From Ruminococcus sp. (GTDB lineage Bacteria; Bacillota; Clostridia; Oscillospirales; Ruminococcaceae): 45,925 bases of DNA. The stretch is from NCBI GenBank assembly GCA_015066845.1, contig SVNO01000007.1:1-45925 (forward strand). The letters run 5' to 3'. The notes below the pieces were generated by a model. That model was not told where the DNA came from and did not search any database. It saw only the letters and a program-made list of their open reading frames with translations. A program made the translations under genes and the position numbers. Positions 37,796-45,925 of this stretch are shown in pieces; positions within the stretch are counted from its first letter, which is position 1, and the number at the start of each line of letters is the position of its first letter.

Positions 37796-39769
37796 ATGAA
37801 AGTATCTACAACATCCAATCTGAATGATTTTCCACTGTATTTATTTTATCAGGGAAAGAACAACCAAGCATATAAATTCTTCGGTGTGCATACGGTAACA
37901 GAGGACGGTGAACAGAAGCACAGATTCCGCGTCTGGGCACCAAGAGCGAAATCCGTTTCCGTAGTCGGCGATTTCAACAAATGGGAGCGCAGCTGCAATC
38001 CCATGGAAATGATTGCCGATGGCATCTGGGAGGCAGTCATCGGTGGACTGGGGCAATTCGATGCTTATAAATATAGTATCGAAACAGCGGATGAACGTAT
38101 TCTCGTTAAATCCGATCCCTATGCCACACATTTTGAAACCAGACCTGCTACCGCGTCCAAAATCTATGAGAGCCGCTATGAATGGCATGATGATGCATGG
38201 CTCGCTCGGAACAAGGACCAAATAATCTACAAGCGGCCGCTGAACATTTACGAGGTGCATCTGGATTCATGGAAGCATCATGCGGACGGCAATCTGCTTG
38301 ATTACACCACCTTTGCAAAGCAGATCATTCCCTATCTGCAGGAAATGTCCTACACCCATGTGGAATTCATGCCGCTGACGGAATTCCCCTATGACGGCTC
38401 ATGGGGTTATCAGGTAACGGGTTATTTTGCCCCGACCTCACGTTACGGCACACCCGACCAGTTCCGCGAAATGGTGGACATGTTCCATCAGGCAGGCATT
38501 GGCGTTATCCTTGACTGGGTGCCGGCGCATTTCCCCAAAGATCCATCCGGTTTGTGCGAATTTGACGGCAGCTATTGCTATGAATACGCCGACCCGAAGA
38601 AGATGGAACACAAGGCATGGGGAACGCGCGTATTTGATTACGGCAAAGGCGAGGTCTGCTCGTTCCTGATTTCCAGTGCATGTTACTGGCTTGATGAATT
38701 CCATCTCGATGGTCTGCGCGTGGACGCAGTTGCCTCCATGCTCTATCTTGACTATGACAGACGGGATGGCGAATGGACAGCGAACATCAACGGCGGCAAC
38801 GAAAACCTCGAAGCTGTCGAGTTTTTCCGTCATCTGAACGAAGCCGTATTCTCAAAGCGTCCCGATGTGCTCATGATTGCCGAGGAATCGACCGCATGGC
38901 CGCTGGTCACAAAGCCCACGGACATTGGCGGACTTGGTTTCAATTTCAAGTGGAATATGGGCTGGATGAATGACATGCTCCAGTATATGTCGCTTGACCC
39001 CATCTACCGTGCATTCAATCATGACAAGCTGACATTCTCGTTCTTCTATTGCTTTTCTGAAAATTATATCCTGCCGATTTCCCATGATGAAATCGTGTAT
39101 GGAAAATGCTCCATGATCAACAAGATGCCCGGTCTGGAGGGCGATAAATTCGCGTCTTACCGCGCATTCCTTGCCTATATGATGGCGCATCCGGGCAAGA
39201 AGATGCTGTTCATGGGACAGGAATTTGCACAGCGCAATGAATGGAATTATCAGACGCAGCTTGACTGGCAGCTGCTGGAGAATGAAGAACACCGCAGAAC
39301 GCGCGATTTTGTCAAGAAGCTCAACAAGCTTTATGTGGATACACCGGCATTCTGGGATAATGACGATTCATGGAGTGGCTTCAGCTGGATTTCCCATGAT
39401 GACTATAAGCAGAGCGTCATTGCGTTCCGGAGAATTGCCGATGATGGCAGCGAAATCATTGCCATCTGTAATTTTGTCCCCGTTGAACGTACCGATTACA
39501 AAATCGGCGTACCCTATGAAGGGGAGTACAGTCTGCTGTTCAGTACTGATGATACCGAATTCGGCGGTGCAGGACGTGCGCTGAAAAAATACACCACGGA
39601 GGAATATGGAATGCATGGCTATGACCAGTCCATTTCCCTCACACTGCCGCCGCTGTCCGTGCTCTATCTGCGCCACACAGCCCCGAAAAAGGTGAAAATC
39701 GCCGCAGATAAGCTGCGCGTTGCCAAGGCAGCAGACAAGCTGGTAACCGCCAAGGTGAAAAGCAGATAA
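37796..39769 (+). CDS. glgB: 1,4-alpha-glucan branching enzyme
   Basis: 657 residues. The CBM48 N-terminal domain (FRVWAPRAKSVSVVGDFNKW) is followed by the GH13 barrel: YTHVEFMPLTEFPYDGSWGYQ, GVILDWVPAHFPKD, the nucleophile in LDGLRVDAVASMLYLD (about residue 308), the acid/base Glu in VLMIAEESTAWP (about 361) and LPISHDEIVYGK. A beta-sandwich C-terminal domain and a Lys/Ala-rich tail end the protein. It creates alpha-1,6 branches in glycogen. Start at ATG 37796 with GGGAGGAG upstream; the longer frame would begin inside the promoter. Confidence 0.95.
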   Translation: MKVSTTSNLNDFPLYLFYQGKNNQAYKFFGVHTVTEDGEQKHRFRVWAPRAKSVSVVGDFNKWERSCNPMEMIADGIWEAVIGGLGQFDAYKYSIETADERILVKSDPYATHFETRPATASKIYESRYEWHDDAWLARNKDQIIYKRPLNIYEVHLDSWKHHADGNLLDYTTFAKQIIPYLQEMSYTHVEFMPLTEFPYDGSWGYQVTGYFAPTSRYGTPDQFREMVDMFHQAGIGVILDWVPAHFPKDPSGLCEFDGSYCYEYADPKKMEHKAWGTRVFDYGKGEVCSFLISSACYWLDEFHLDGLRVDAVASMLYLDYDRRDGEWTANINGGNENLEAVEFFRHLNEAVFSKRPDVLMIAEESTAWPLVTKPTDIGGLGFNFKWNMGWMNDMLQYMSLDPIYRAFNHDKLTFSFFYCFSENYILPISHDEIVYGKCSMINKMPGLEGDKFASYRAFLAYMMAHPGKKMLFMGQEFAQRNEWNYQTQLDWQLLENEEHRRTRDFVKKLNKLYVDTPAFWDNDDSWSGFSWISHDDYKQSVIAFRRIADDGSEIIAICNFVPVERTDYKIGVPYEGEYSLLFSTDDTEFGGAGRALKKYTTEEYGMHGYDQSISLTLPPLSVLYLRHTAPKKVKIAADKLRVAKAADKLVTAKVKSR

Positions 39770-39780
39770 CAACAGATTGA

Positions 39781-39924
39781 ATGGCAATACCGCATGATAC
39801 CTGTGCGGTATTGTCTGCCATCCCGACAAAACAACATTGAAATACGATTCAGTGATGCAATCCAAAAAGCGGAGGCTCCGAAAAGTCGCAGAACATGCAC
39901 CGTGCAGCATATTTCGGAGCGTCC
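39781..39924 (+). promoter_or_regulatory. Two strong hairpins between glgB and glgC
   Basis: The first is CAATACCGCA/TGCGGTATTG (39785-39794/39804-39813) with an outer GGCA/TGCC extension. The second is GCTCCGAAA/TTTCGGAGC (39875-39883/39912-39920). Neither has a T-tract. Likely an RNA-stability, processing or attenuation region setting glgC expression relative to glgB. Confidence 0.45.
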
Positions 39925-39954
39925 TGAATATCATTTATGTTTAGGAGGAACATT

Positions 39955-41157
39955 ATGAACACAAAGAAGAAATGTATCGCAATGCTTCTGGCAGGCGGAC
40001 AGGGCAGCAGACTTTATGCCCTGACGCAAAACGTCGCAAAGCCGGCAGTGCCCTATGGCGGTAAATATCGTATCATTGACTTTGCACTCTCCAACTGTAC
40101 CAATTCCGGCATCGACACTGTAGGTGTCCTGACGCAGTACCAGCCCCTCGTGCTCAATGAGTACATCGGCAACGGTCATCCGTGGGATCTGGACAAAATG
40201 TACGGCGGTGTGCATGTCCTCTCTCCGTTTGAAACCAAGGAGGGCGCGGACTGGTTTCAGGGTACAGCCAATGCAATTTACCAGAACATGCGCTTTATTG
40301 AACGCTATTCGCCGGAGCATGTGATCATTCTCGGCGGTGACCATATCTATAAGATGGACTATTCCAAGCTCGTGGAATACCACGAAAAGCAGGATGCAGC
40401 CTGCACCATTGCAGTCATCAACGTGTCCATGGAGGAAGCATCCCGTTTCGGTATCATGACCTGTGACGAAGAAAACAGAGTTGTGAAATTCACCGAAAAG
40501 CCGGCAAAGCCCGAATCCACACTGGCATCCATGGGTATCTATGTATTCAAGTGGGATAAGCTCCGTCACTATCTGATTGAAAATGAAAATGCAGATACAG
40601 GCTCCAAGGATTTCGGCAAGGACATCATTCCTGCAATGCTCGCCAATGAAGAACGCCTGTATGCCTATACGTTCGAGGGCTACTGGAAGGATGTCGGCAC
40701 ACTCGACAGCCTTTGGGAAGCCAATATGGATCTGCTTGCACCGAACAACCCCCTCGACCTGTACGACCCCTCATGGAAGATCTATGCACGGCACAATCAC
40801 ATGCCGCCGCAGTATATCGGCGAGAGTGCGCATATTGAGAATTCCATGATTACAGAGGGAAGCAGCATCAATGGTCAGGTGGACTTCTCCGTTATCTTTT
40901 CCAATGTTACCATTGAAGAAGGCGCGATTGTCAATTCCAGCATCATCATGCCCGGTTCTATTGTAAGATCCGGCGCAGTGGTGGAATATGCAATCGTTGG
41001 TGAAAACTGCGTCGTAGAATCCGGCGCGAAGATTGGTACAAGCCCTGAATGCCTTGAAAACAGGGATGACTGGGGCATTGCAGTGGTAGGACATAATGTG
41101 AATGTATCGTCCACTGCTGTCGTTCTTCCAAAGCAAATCGTTTCTGAAAACATCTAA
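39955..41157 (+). CDS. glgC: Glucose-1-phosphate adenylyltransferase, catalytic subunit
   Basis: Makes ADP-glucose, the committed step of glycogen synthesis. 400 residues. The nucleotide-binding [57 protein letters not shown] and [16 protein letters not shown] are intact. A left-handed beta-helix C-terminal domain follows. ATG 39955 has AGGAGG 8 bases upstream. It probably forms hetero-oligomers with the adjacent GlgD. Confidence 0.95.
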   Translation: MNTKKKCIAMLLAGGQGSRLYALTQNVAKPAVPYGGKYRIIDFALSNCTNSGIDTVGVLTQYQPLVLNEYIGNGHPWDLDKMYGGVHVLSPFETKEGADWFQGTANAIYQNMRFIERYSPEHVIILGGDHIYKMDYSKLVEYHEKQDAACTIAVINVSMEEASRFGIMTCDEENRVVKFTEKPAKPESTLASMGIYVFKWDKLRHYLIENENADTGSKDFGKDIIPAMLANEERLYAYTFEGYWKDVGTLDSLWEANMDLLAPNNPLDLYDPSWKIYARHNHMPPQYIGESAHIENSMITEGSSINGQVDFSVIFSNVTIEEGAIVNSSIIMPGSIVRSGAVVEYAIVGENCVVESGAKIGTSPECLENRDDWGIAVVGHNVNVSSTAVVLPKQIVSENI

Positions 41158-41169
41158 GGAGGTTCCGCA

Positions 41170-42309
41170 ATGGCTGGCAATTCTAAAGTACTCGGTTTAA
41201 TCTTTGCAAGTATGCATGACAGCTCTGTCAGGGATATGACAGAACACAGAACAATGGGCTCAATTATGTACGGCGGCAGATATCGTCTGATTGATTTTCC
41301 GCTTTCCAATATGGTAAATTCCGGCTTCTACGAGGTCGGTGTCATCACAAAATCCAATTACGGCTCCCTGCTTGACCATGTGGGCAACGGCAGAGAATGG
41401 GATTTGTCCAGAAAGAAGGGCGGTCTGCATCTTCTTCCGCCATTCAGCCAGACAGGCGGCAGTCATGAGGGCATTTACAGGGGCAGACTGGAAGCACTGA
41501 ACAATGTATGGAGCTTTCTGGAGCATTCCAAGGCAGAATATGTCGTGATGTCTGACTGTGATTTCGTGACTACAATTGACTTCCGTCCCGTGATTGAACA
41601 TCATATCGCAACCAAGGCAGACATTACAACGGTTTACGGCAAGTACATCTGCAATGAGGAGAACACCACGCAGTCCGCACTCAACGTGCTGGAAATGGAC
41701 AACGACGGCAGAATCAACAATGTTCTGGTCAATCCTCTGCTCTCCGGTGAGTGCAATATTTCTCTGGATATGTTTGTCATGAGCCGCGCATTCCTCAGCA
41801 AGCTTGTCAAGGAAGCTGCAAGTCAGGGTAAGCACAGTCTGGTCGCTGACTGCCTGCAGGCAAAGACAAGAGAATACAATTTCATGGGCTATGAGCATAA
41901 GGGCTATTTCACAAGAATCGACAGCAACAAGAGCTATTTCGAGTCCAATCTTGCGCTGCTCAATACGGAAGTACGCAATAAGCTCTTCCTCCCCGATGCG
42001 CCCATCTATACCAAAATCGGCGATAATGGTCCGGCAAGATACGGTCTTGAGGCAAGCGTGAAGAACTCTCTGATTGCCGATGGCTGCATCATTGAGGGCA
42101 CAGTTGAAAACTGCGTGATTTTCCGTGGTGTCAAGGTAGAAAAGGGCAGTGTTGTAAAGAACTGCGTTCTCCAGCAGGGCACCAAGGTCGGAAAGGACTG
42201 CTCACTCAATTACGTCATTACGGATAAAAACGTTGAGGTTTCCGATGACCATGTGGTCAACGGCTCCGAATCCTATCCACTGTATGTGAAAAAGAACGCC
42301 AAGCTTTAA
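41170..42309 (+). CDS. glgD: GlgD, regulatory subunit of glucose-1-phosphate adenylyltransferase
   Basis: 379 residues. A GlgC paralogue whose nucleotide-binding loop is degenerate: GLIFASMHDSSVRDMT replaces the GGxGxRL motif, while YGGRYRLIDFPLSNM is kept. Firmicutes GlgD enhances GlgC activity and is not catalytic on its own. It starts 12 bases after glgC with AGGAGG. The C-terminal left-handed helix repeats are present (VENCVIFRGVKVEKGSVVKNC). Confidence 0.92.
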   Translation: MAGNSKVLGLIFASMHDSSVRDMTEHRTMGSIMYGGRYRLIDFPLSNMVNSGFYEVGVITKSNYGSLLDHVGNGREWDLSRKKGGLHLLPPFSQTGGSHEGIYRGRLEALNNVWSFLEHSKAEYVVMSDCDFVTTIDFRPVIEHHIATKADITTVYGKYICNEENTTQSALNVLEMDNDGRINNVLVNPLLSGECNISLDMFVMSRAFLSKLVKEAASQGKHSLVADCLQAKTREYNFMGYEHKGYFTRIDSNKSYFESNLALLNTEVRNKLFLPDAPIYTKIGDNGPARYGLEASVKNSLIADGCIIEGTVENCVIFRGVKVEKGSVVKNCVLQQGTKVGKDCSLNYVITDKNVEVSDDHVVNGSESYPLYVKKNAKL

Positions 42310-42328
42310 TTGAGGAGGTGAATGGATT

Positions 42329-43750
42329 TTGAATATTCTTTTTGCGGCAAGCGAAGCAGTACCCTATGCAGCCTCCGGCGGTCTGGCGGATGTCATTGGT
42401 TCACTGCCGGCAGCAATCAACAGCAAGGGGCACGACTGTCGTGTCGTCATGCCGCTTTACAAATCCATTCGTCCGGAATTGCGTACACAGCTTTCGTTCC
42501 TGACCAATATTACGGTAGATGTTTCATGGAGAAAACAATACTGCGGTATTTTTACCGCAGTATGGAACGATGTGACCTATTATTTTGTGGATAATGAATA
42601 CTATTTCGGACGTGACGGTCTGTACGGGTTCTACGATGACTGCGAAAGATTCGTATTTTTCTCCCGTGCAGTACTCGAAATGCTGCGCTATATCGACTTT
42701 ACCCCCGACATCATTCATGGCAACGACTGGCAGACTGCACTGATTCCTGTCTTTTATCAGGTATTCTACAAATACCAGCAGGGCTACCAGAAAATCAAGC
42801 ATATTTTCACCATTCACAACATTCAGTACCAAGGAAGCTACGGCAGGGAAGTGCTCAACGAGGTAATGGGTATTCCGCTGTACCACATGGGTATTCTGGA
42901 ATATGACGGCACAATCAATATGATGAAGGGTGCGTTTGAAACGGCGGATAAAATCACCACCGTCAGCCCAAGCTATGCATGGGAAATCCTCGACCCGTGG
43001 TATTCCCACGGTCTGGACCGCATTCTTGTCAACAAGCAGTACAAGCTCAGCGGCATTCTCAACGGCATTGACACAACCCTGTACAATCCAGCCGAGGATG
43101 CACTGATTGCAAAGCAATATTCTGCCGCCAAGCCTGCCGGTAAAAAAGTCTGCAAGCAGGCATTGCTCGAAGAACTTGCCCTGCAAGAGGGCGATGAGCC
43201 TGTAATTGGCATCGTAACGCGCTTTGTATCCCACAAGGGTGTGGATTTGGTGCGCTACGTCTTTGAGGAGCTTGTCAAAACGGGCTATAAATTCGCTATT
43301 CTTGGCAGTGGTGAGAAAATTTACGAGGATTTCTTCTCAGAAATGCAGTACCGCTACCCCGACAGCGTGAGCGTAACACTGGGCTTCCATCCTGAGCTTG
43401 CGCGAAAGATCTATGCCGGCGCAGACATGTTCCTCATGCCCTCGCAGAGTGAACCGTGCGGTCTGGCACAGATGGTGGCAATGCGTTACGGCACAATTCC
43501 GATTGTCCGTGAAACTGGCGGTCTGCGTGATTCCGTGACCGATGACGGCAACGGTGACGGCAATGGTTTTACTTTCAAGACCTACAATGCCCACGACATG
43601 CTCGGTGCCTGTCAGCGCGCAAAGGCGGCATATGACGACCAGAAGCGTTGGAAAGCACTGATGAAACGTGCAATGACCTGCGACTACAGCTGGGGCGTTT
43701 CCGCAGATGCCTATATCGCGCTTTACAAGGAACTCAGTAACGAAAACTAA
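42329..43750 (+). CDS. glgA: Glycogen synthase (GT5)
   Basis: 473 residues. It transfers glucose from ADP-glucose to glycogen. The ADP-glucose site KxGGLADV appears as ASGGLADVIGSLP. HGNDWQTALIPVF, FTIHNIQYQGSY, NGIDTTLYNP, VTRFVSHKGVDL and the retaining Glu region MPSQSEPCGLAQMVAM are all present. It starts at TTG 42329, 8 bases after AGGAGGTG; the nearby ATG at 42322 is out of frame. Lys of the canonical KxGG is replaced by Ala here (AASGG). Confidence 0.93.
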   Translation: MNILFAASEAVPYAASGGLADVIGSLPAAINSKGHDCRVVMPLYKSIRPELRTQLSFLTNITVDVSWRKQYCGIFTAVWNDVTYYFVDNEYYFGRDGLYGFYDDCERFVFFSRAVLEMLRYIDFTPDIIHGNDWQTALIPVFYQVFYKYQQGYQKIKHIFTIHNIQYQGSYGREVLNEVMGIPLYHMGILEYDGTINMMKGAFETADKITTVSPSYAWEILDPWYSHGLDRILVNKQYKLSGILNGIDTTLYNPAEDALIAKQYSAAKPAGKKVCKQALLEELALQEGDEPVIGIVTRFVSHKGVDLVRYVFEELVKTGYKFAILGSGEKIYEDFFSEMQYRYPDSVSVTLGFHPELARKIYAGADMFLMPSQSEPCGLAQMVAMRYGTIPIVRETGGLRDSVTDDGNGDGNGFTFKTYNAHDMLGACQRAKAAYDDQKRWKALMKRAMTCDYSWGVSADAYIALYKELSNEN

Positions 43751-43763
43751 AAACTGGCATAAC

Positions 43764-43802
43764 AAACCCCCTCCCGTTCACTTGTTCGGGAGGGGGTTTT
43801 TC
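43764..43802. terminator. Bidirectional terminator between glgA and the GH3 gene
   Basis: CCCCCTCCCG (43767-43776) and CGGGAGGGGG (43787-43796) are perfect arms, with TTTTT to the right and AAA to the left. Confidence 0.88.
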
Positions 43803-43806
43803 GGGC

Positions 43807-45000
43807 TTACTCTGCAAGCAGCCCCATTTTTTCCTTATGTGCAAGAATCCGCGCCACGCTTTCATCAATCCGTTCTTCCGTAATTACGCCGGATTCCACT
43901 GCTTCAATGACACCTTCCGCTGCCTGCGTCAGATCGTCCGGCATGAGAATAATATCCATGCCAGCCTGCACCGAAAGTACAGCTGCTTCCGCCGGAGTAC
44001 GCATTGCCGTGATGGTGTTCATCATATGCGAGTCCGTGACAGCAATGCCGGTAAATCCCAATTCTTCGCGTAAAAGTTCCGTTGCCACATGATGGGACAG
44101 GTCAGCAGGGAGGGTGTCGCCGATTCCCGTCATTACCTGATGCCCGACCATCACAAAATCCGCGCCGGATTCAATGCCGCTGCGGAACGGCACAAATTCA
44201 GCAGTCCGCAGTTCTTCCAGTGAACGTCGGATGATAACCGCCGCGTCATCATGTGCATTGCCATCCTCCGCGCCGAGTCCGGGAAAATGCTTGAGCGTTG
44301 CAGATACGCCGGCATTCTGCAAGCCTTCGACCACGCCGGAAACCATATTCGCCACAACCTCCGGATTATCGCTGAAAATGCGGTCGCCCAGTTCATTGCC
44401 GCTGCACAGATTGACATCTGCCACCGGCGCAAAATCGAGGTTGAATCCGATTGCCTTCAAATCCTTGCCAATCGTCTGCCCGATTTCATATGCCTGCGCA
44501 CGGTCATTGTCCGCACCATATTCCGCCATGGGGGAAAACTCCGTTGTTCCGAGGTTTTTCGCCGCGCGCGCAACCTTTCCGCCCTCCTCGTCCACTGCAA
44601 TATACAGCCCGATTCCGCAGGAATCTGCCATATAGCTCTGGCTGTTTGCAATCATCAGCGAGGTCTGTTCCACAGAAACGAGGTTGTCCGCGAAATAAAT
44701 CAGCCCACCCACTGGCTGTGATTCGAGGGCGTTGCGCGTAATTTCTCCGGCAAGCGTAACTGGCGATTCACCGGTCAGCGATTCGGGAGTGACAATGAAC
44801 ATCTGGTAAACCTTTTCCGCGAGCGTCATTTCCGTGAGCATTGCGGAAATCTTATCAGACTGGGGCTGTACCACCTGCACAGTTTCAGTGGCACTGGTCA
44901 GCGAGTCGGGTGCAGGAATACTGGATTGTGGGATTTTCTCCATTCCGCATCCCGTGCAGAGTATTGCCGTCATCAGCATCCATAATTCTCTTTTTTTCAT
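43807..45000 (-). CDS. GH3 (NagZ-like) glycosidase, probable lipoprotein
   Basis: 397 residues. The N-terminus MKKRELWMLMTAILCTGCG is a short signal peptide with a lipobox-like CTGC, then a low-complexity linker. GH3 domain: EMTLAEKVYQMFI, VDEEGGKVARAAKN, NLDFAPVADVNL, ATLKHFPGLGAEDGNAH (about 235-250) and the nucleophile Asp in GIAVTDSHMMNTI (about 322). In NagZ enzymes the acid/base dyad reads D-S-H; here it is N-A-H, so the Asp partner appears replaced by Asn. Beta-N-acetylglucosaminidase in wall recycling is the likely role. AGGAGG precedes the ATG. Confidence 0.88.
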   Translation of the reverse strand: MKKRELWMLMTAILCTGCGMEKIPQSSIPAPDSLTSATETVQVVQPQSDKISAMLTEMTLAEKVYQMFIVTPESLTGESPVTLAGEITRNALESQPVGGLIYFADNLVSVEQTSLMIANSQSYMADSCGIGLYIAVDEEGGKVARAAKNLGTTEFSPMAEYGADNDRAQAYEIGQTIGKDLKAIGFNLDFAPVADVNLCSGNELGDRIFSDNPEVVANMVSGVVEGLQNAGVSATLKHFPGLGAEDGNAHDDAAVIIRRSLEELRTAEFVPFRSGIESGADFVMVGHQVMTGIGDTLPADLSHHVATELLREELGFTGIAVTDSHMMNTITAMRTPAEAAVLSVQAGMDIILMPDDLTQAAEGVIEAVESGVITEERIDESVARILAHKEKMGLLAE

Positions 45001-45092
45001 AAAGCTCCTCCTGCTAAATTATCCGGTATATTCATGGCAGCATAGATCGTTATCCCGTACAGGTTTTGAATATTACGCAGTTACCGCAAATC

Positions 45093-45449
45093 TCAGGGAC
45101 GCGTGAGGCTGTTTAAGCGTTCAGACAGTTCCTCCAGACTTCCGTCCTCCAGCGCAGAAGCAATCAAACCATCACAAAAACGTTCCCCACGAATCAGGGC
45201 GGTCATACAGGTCAGGATTTCGTCCCTGTTCATTTCAGCAATTTTCTTGTCATGGAGGTTCTGATAATGTTCCACATAATTCTGGTCAGCAAGCTCCAGC
45301 TCATAAAAAGCCCGAATCCAGTCGCGCACACCATCGCTATAAACCGGATATGACAAAGTCGCCCCATCATTCCGCCGTTCTCCGCCCTTCCAGCTGCATT
45401 TCTGGGATTTAACCACCGGCAATTTCCGGCATCGTTCATCAATTGTCAT
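45093..45449 (-). CDS. DUF6508-like protein
   Basis: 118 residues from ATG 45449, which has GAGGTG 8 bases upstream; the longer frame crosses the promoter. The pattern DWIRAFYELELADQNYVEHY, EILTCMTALIRGERFCDGLI and ASALEDGSLEELSERLNSL matches the DUF6508 family as remembered. The N-terminal 40 residues are basic with one CSWKGGERR stretch. No catalytic motif is evident. It may be cotranscribed with the GH3 gene 92 bases downstream. Confidence 0.7.
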   Translation of the reverse strand: MTIDERCRKLPVVKSQKCSWKGGERRNDGATLSYPVYSDGVRDWIRAFYELELADQNYVEHYQNLHDKKIAEMNRDEILTCMTALIRGERFCDGLIASALEDGSLEELSERLNSLTRP

Positions 45450-45925
45450 GACACAGCACCTCTGATATCGTTTGTTTGATTCTATTATAACATTTCTGGT
45501 TTTAGATGTCAATGGAATATGTCGTTTGTTGGGGAATTTGGGATGTAGGAAACAGTGCAGTTGGGGAGAGGATTTCAGGTTAGCTGATGTATTGCTATAA
45601 ATAAGTATAGAAGGCAGTGTTTCCGAGTTACAAATGCAAGCATGTATTGGCAGGCGTAGAACAGCGCACACAGTTCCAACGGATGATTGAGCAAGTCGGT
45701 GCGGATGGCAATCAGTAAAGACAATACCGCAAAAATTACTTATGTGGATACAAGTTCCCCGAATGTCCCTTCGTCTTAAGCAGTGGCAAGCGGCGAAGCC
45801 GCAAACCCTCCCCAACTCCAGAACCCACCCACAGGAACAAAGTTCCACCAGTGCTCCCCAGTCCCAATCAGGGGGCAAGGGGGCGCAGCCCCAAACTCCC
45901 CCAACCGCAGACCACATCCACGAGG
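45450..45925. other. Gene-free right end with GC-hairpin cluster
   Basis: Beyond the DUF6508 promoter (45484-45512) no gene was recognised. From 45780 to the window edge the DNA is C-rich and carries three small hairpins: GCGGC-GAA-GCCGC (45790-45802), GGAAC-AAA-GTTCC (45834-45846) and GGGGC-GCA-GCCCC (45880-45892). The style matches the clusters at 54-129 and 32268-32400. Confidence 0.6.
45484..45512 (-). promoter_or_regulatory. Promoter of the DUF6508-like gene
   Basis: In minus orientation TTGACA (45507-45512) and TATAAT (45484-45489), 17-bp spacer, perfect hexamers. Confidence 0.83.

Noticed and set aside
42322-42594. Alternative ATG start near glgA giving a 90-residue frame
   Set aside because: It is out of frame with glycogen synthase and has no family similarity. 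The TTG at 42329 has correct spacing from AGGAGGTG and gives the complete enzyme.

Overview
The window looks like the chromosome of a cellulosome-bearing Gram-positive gut or rumen bacterium of the Ruminococcus type (Oscillospirales, Firmicutes). Evidence: two proteins carry dockerin modules and one also a cohesin-like module. A Thr-rich linker of the kind found in ruminococcal secreted proteins is present. spoIIE, a rpmE with zinc cysteines, a dgt-dnaG-rpoD cluster, an [FeFe]-hydrogenase maturase (hydE) and a glgB-glgC-glgD-glgA glycogen operon are also present. Most operons have near-consensus sigma-A promoters (TTGACA-like, 17 bp spacer, TATAAT). The species cannot be named from the window alone. 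No CRISPR array, rRNA or intact insertion sequence was seen.

Layout. 1-480: gene-free leader with terminators, compact GC hairpins and an AT-rich promoter region. 480-8013: a six-gene operon of a SipW-type signal peptidase, two small TasA/camelysin-like proteins, two TasA-like proteins fused to parallel beta-helix tails, and a 743-residue protein. The last joins a SipW-type leader, two pilin-like isopeptide domains, a Thr linker, a cohesin-like module and a dockerin. This operon is the most unusual content of the window: it looks like a fibre or matrix system that can be plugged into cohesin-dockerin architecture. 8133-13295: housekeeping genes (cysK, mntP-tgt, and a malic enzyme-TSCPD-YdcF operon). 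13332-16582: cell-surface genes on the minus strand (CAP-dockerin protein, DacF-type D,D-carboxypeptidase and a VanY-like protein with a degenerate active site). 16922-21777: rpmE, a YigZ/IMPACT protein, dgt, dnaG, rpoD. 21870-24486: nadE-pyrE on the minus strand.

24643-29550 holds two regulator-led minus-strand units. One is padR-DUF2812. The other is a YtrA-type unit: GntR regulator, ABC ATPase and four tandem paralogous permeases, under a highly symmetrical four-half-site operator. 29773-30951: hydE and tRNA-Leu(CAA). 31159-33259: an AT-rich orphan membrane protein, a palindrome-rich spacer, a small SpoIIAA-like protein and a possible IS-end remnant. 33278-35163: an SOS-boxed Y-family polymerase with a YolD partner. 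35330-37588: spoIIE behind a promoter whose 21-bp spacing resembles Spo0A-dependent promoters. 37796-43750: glycogen synthesis. 43807-45449: a GH3 lipoprotein and a DUF6508-like protein on the minus strand, followed by another GC-hairpin cluster to the window edge.

How they fit together: the SipW operon, the CAP-dockerin protein and the carboxypeptidase pair all concern the cell envelope and its attached structures. The glycogen operon, malic enzyme and hydE fit a saccharolytic fermenter. Coordinates of starts were adjusted to the best ribosome-binding site where the longest frame began too early.
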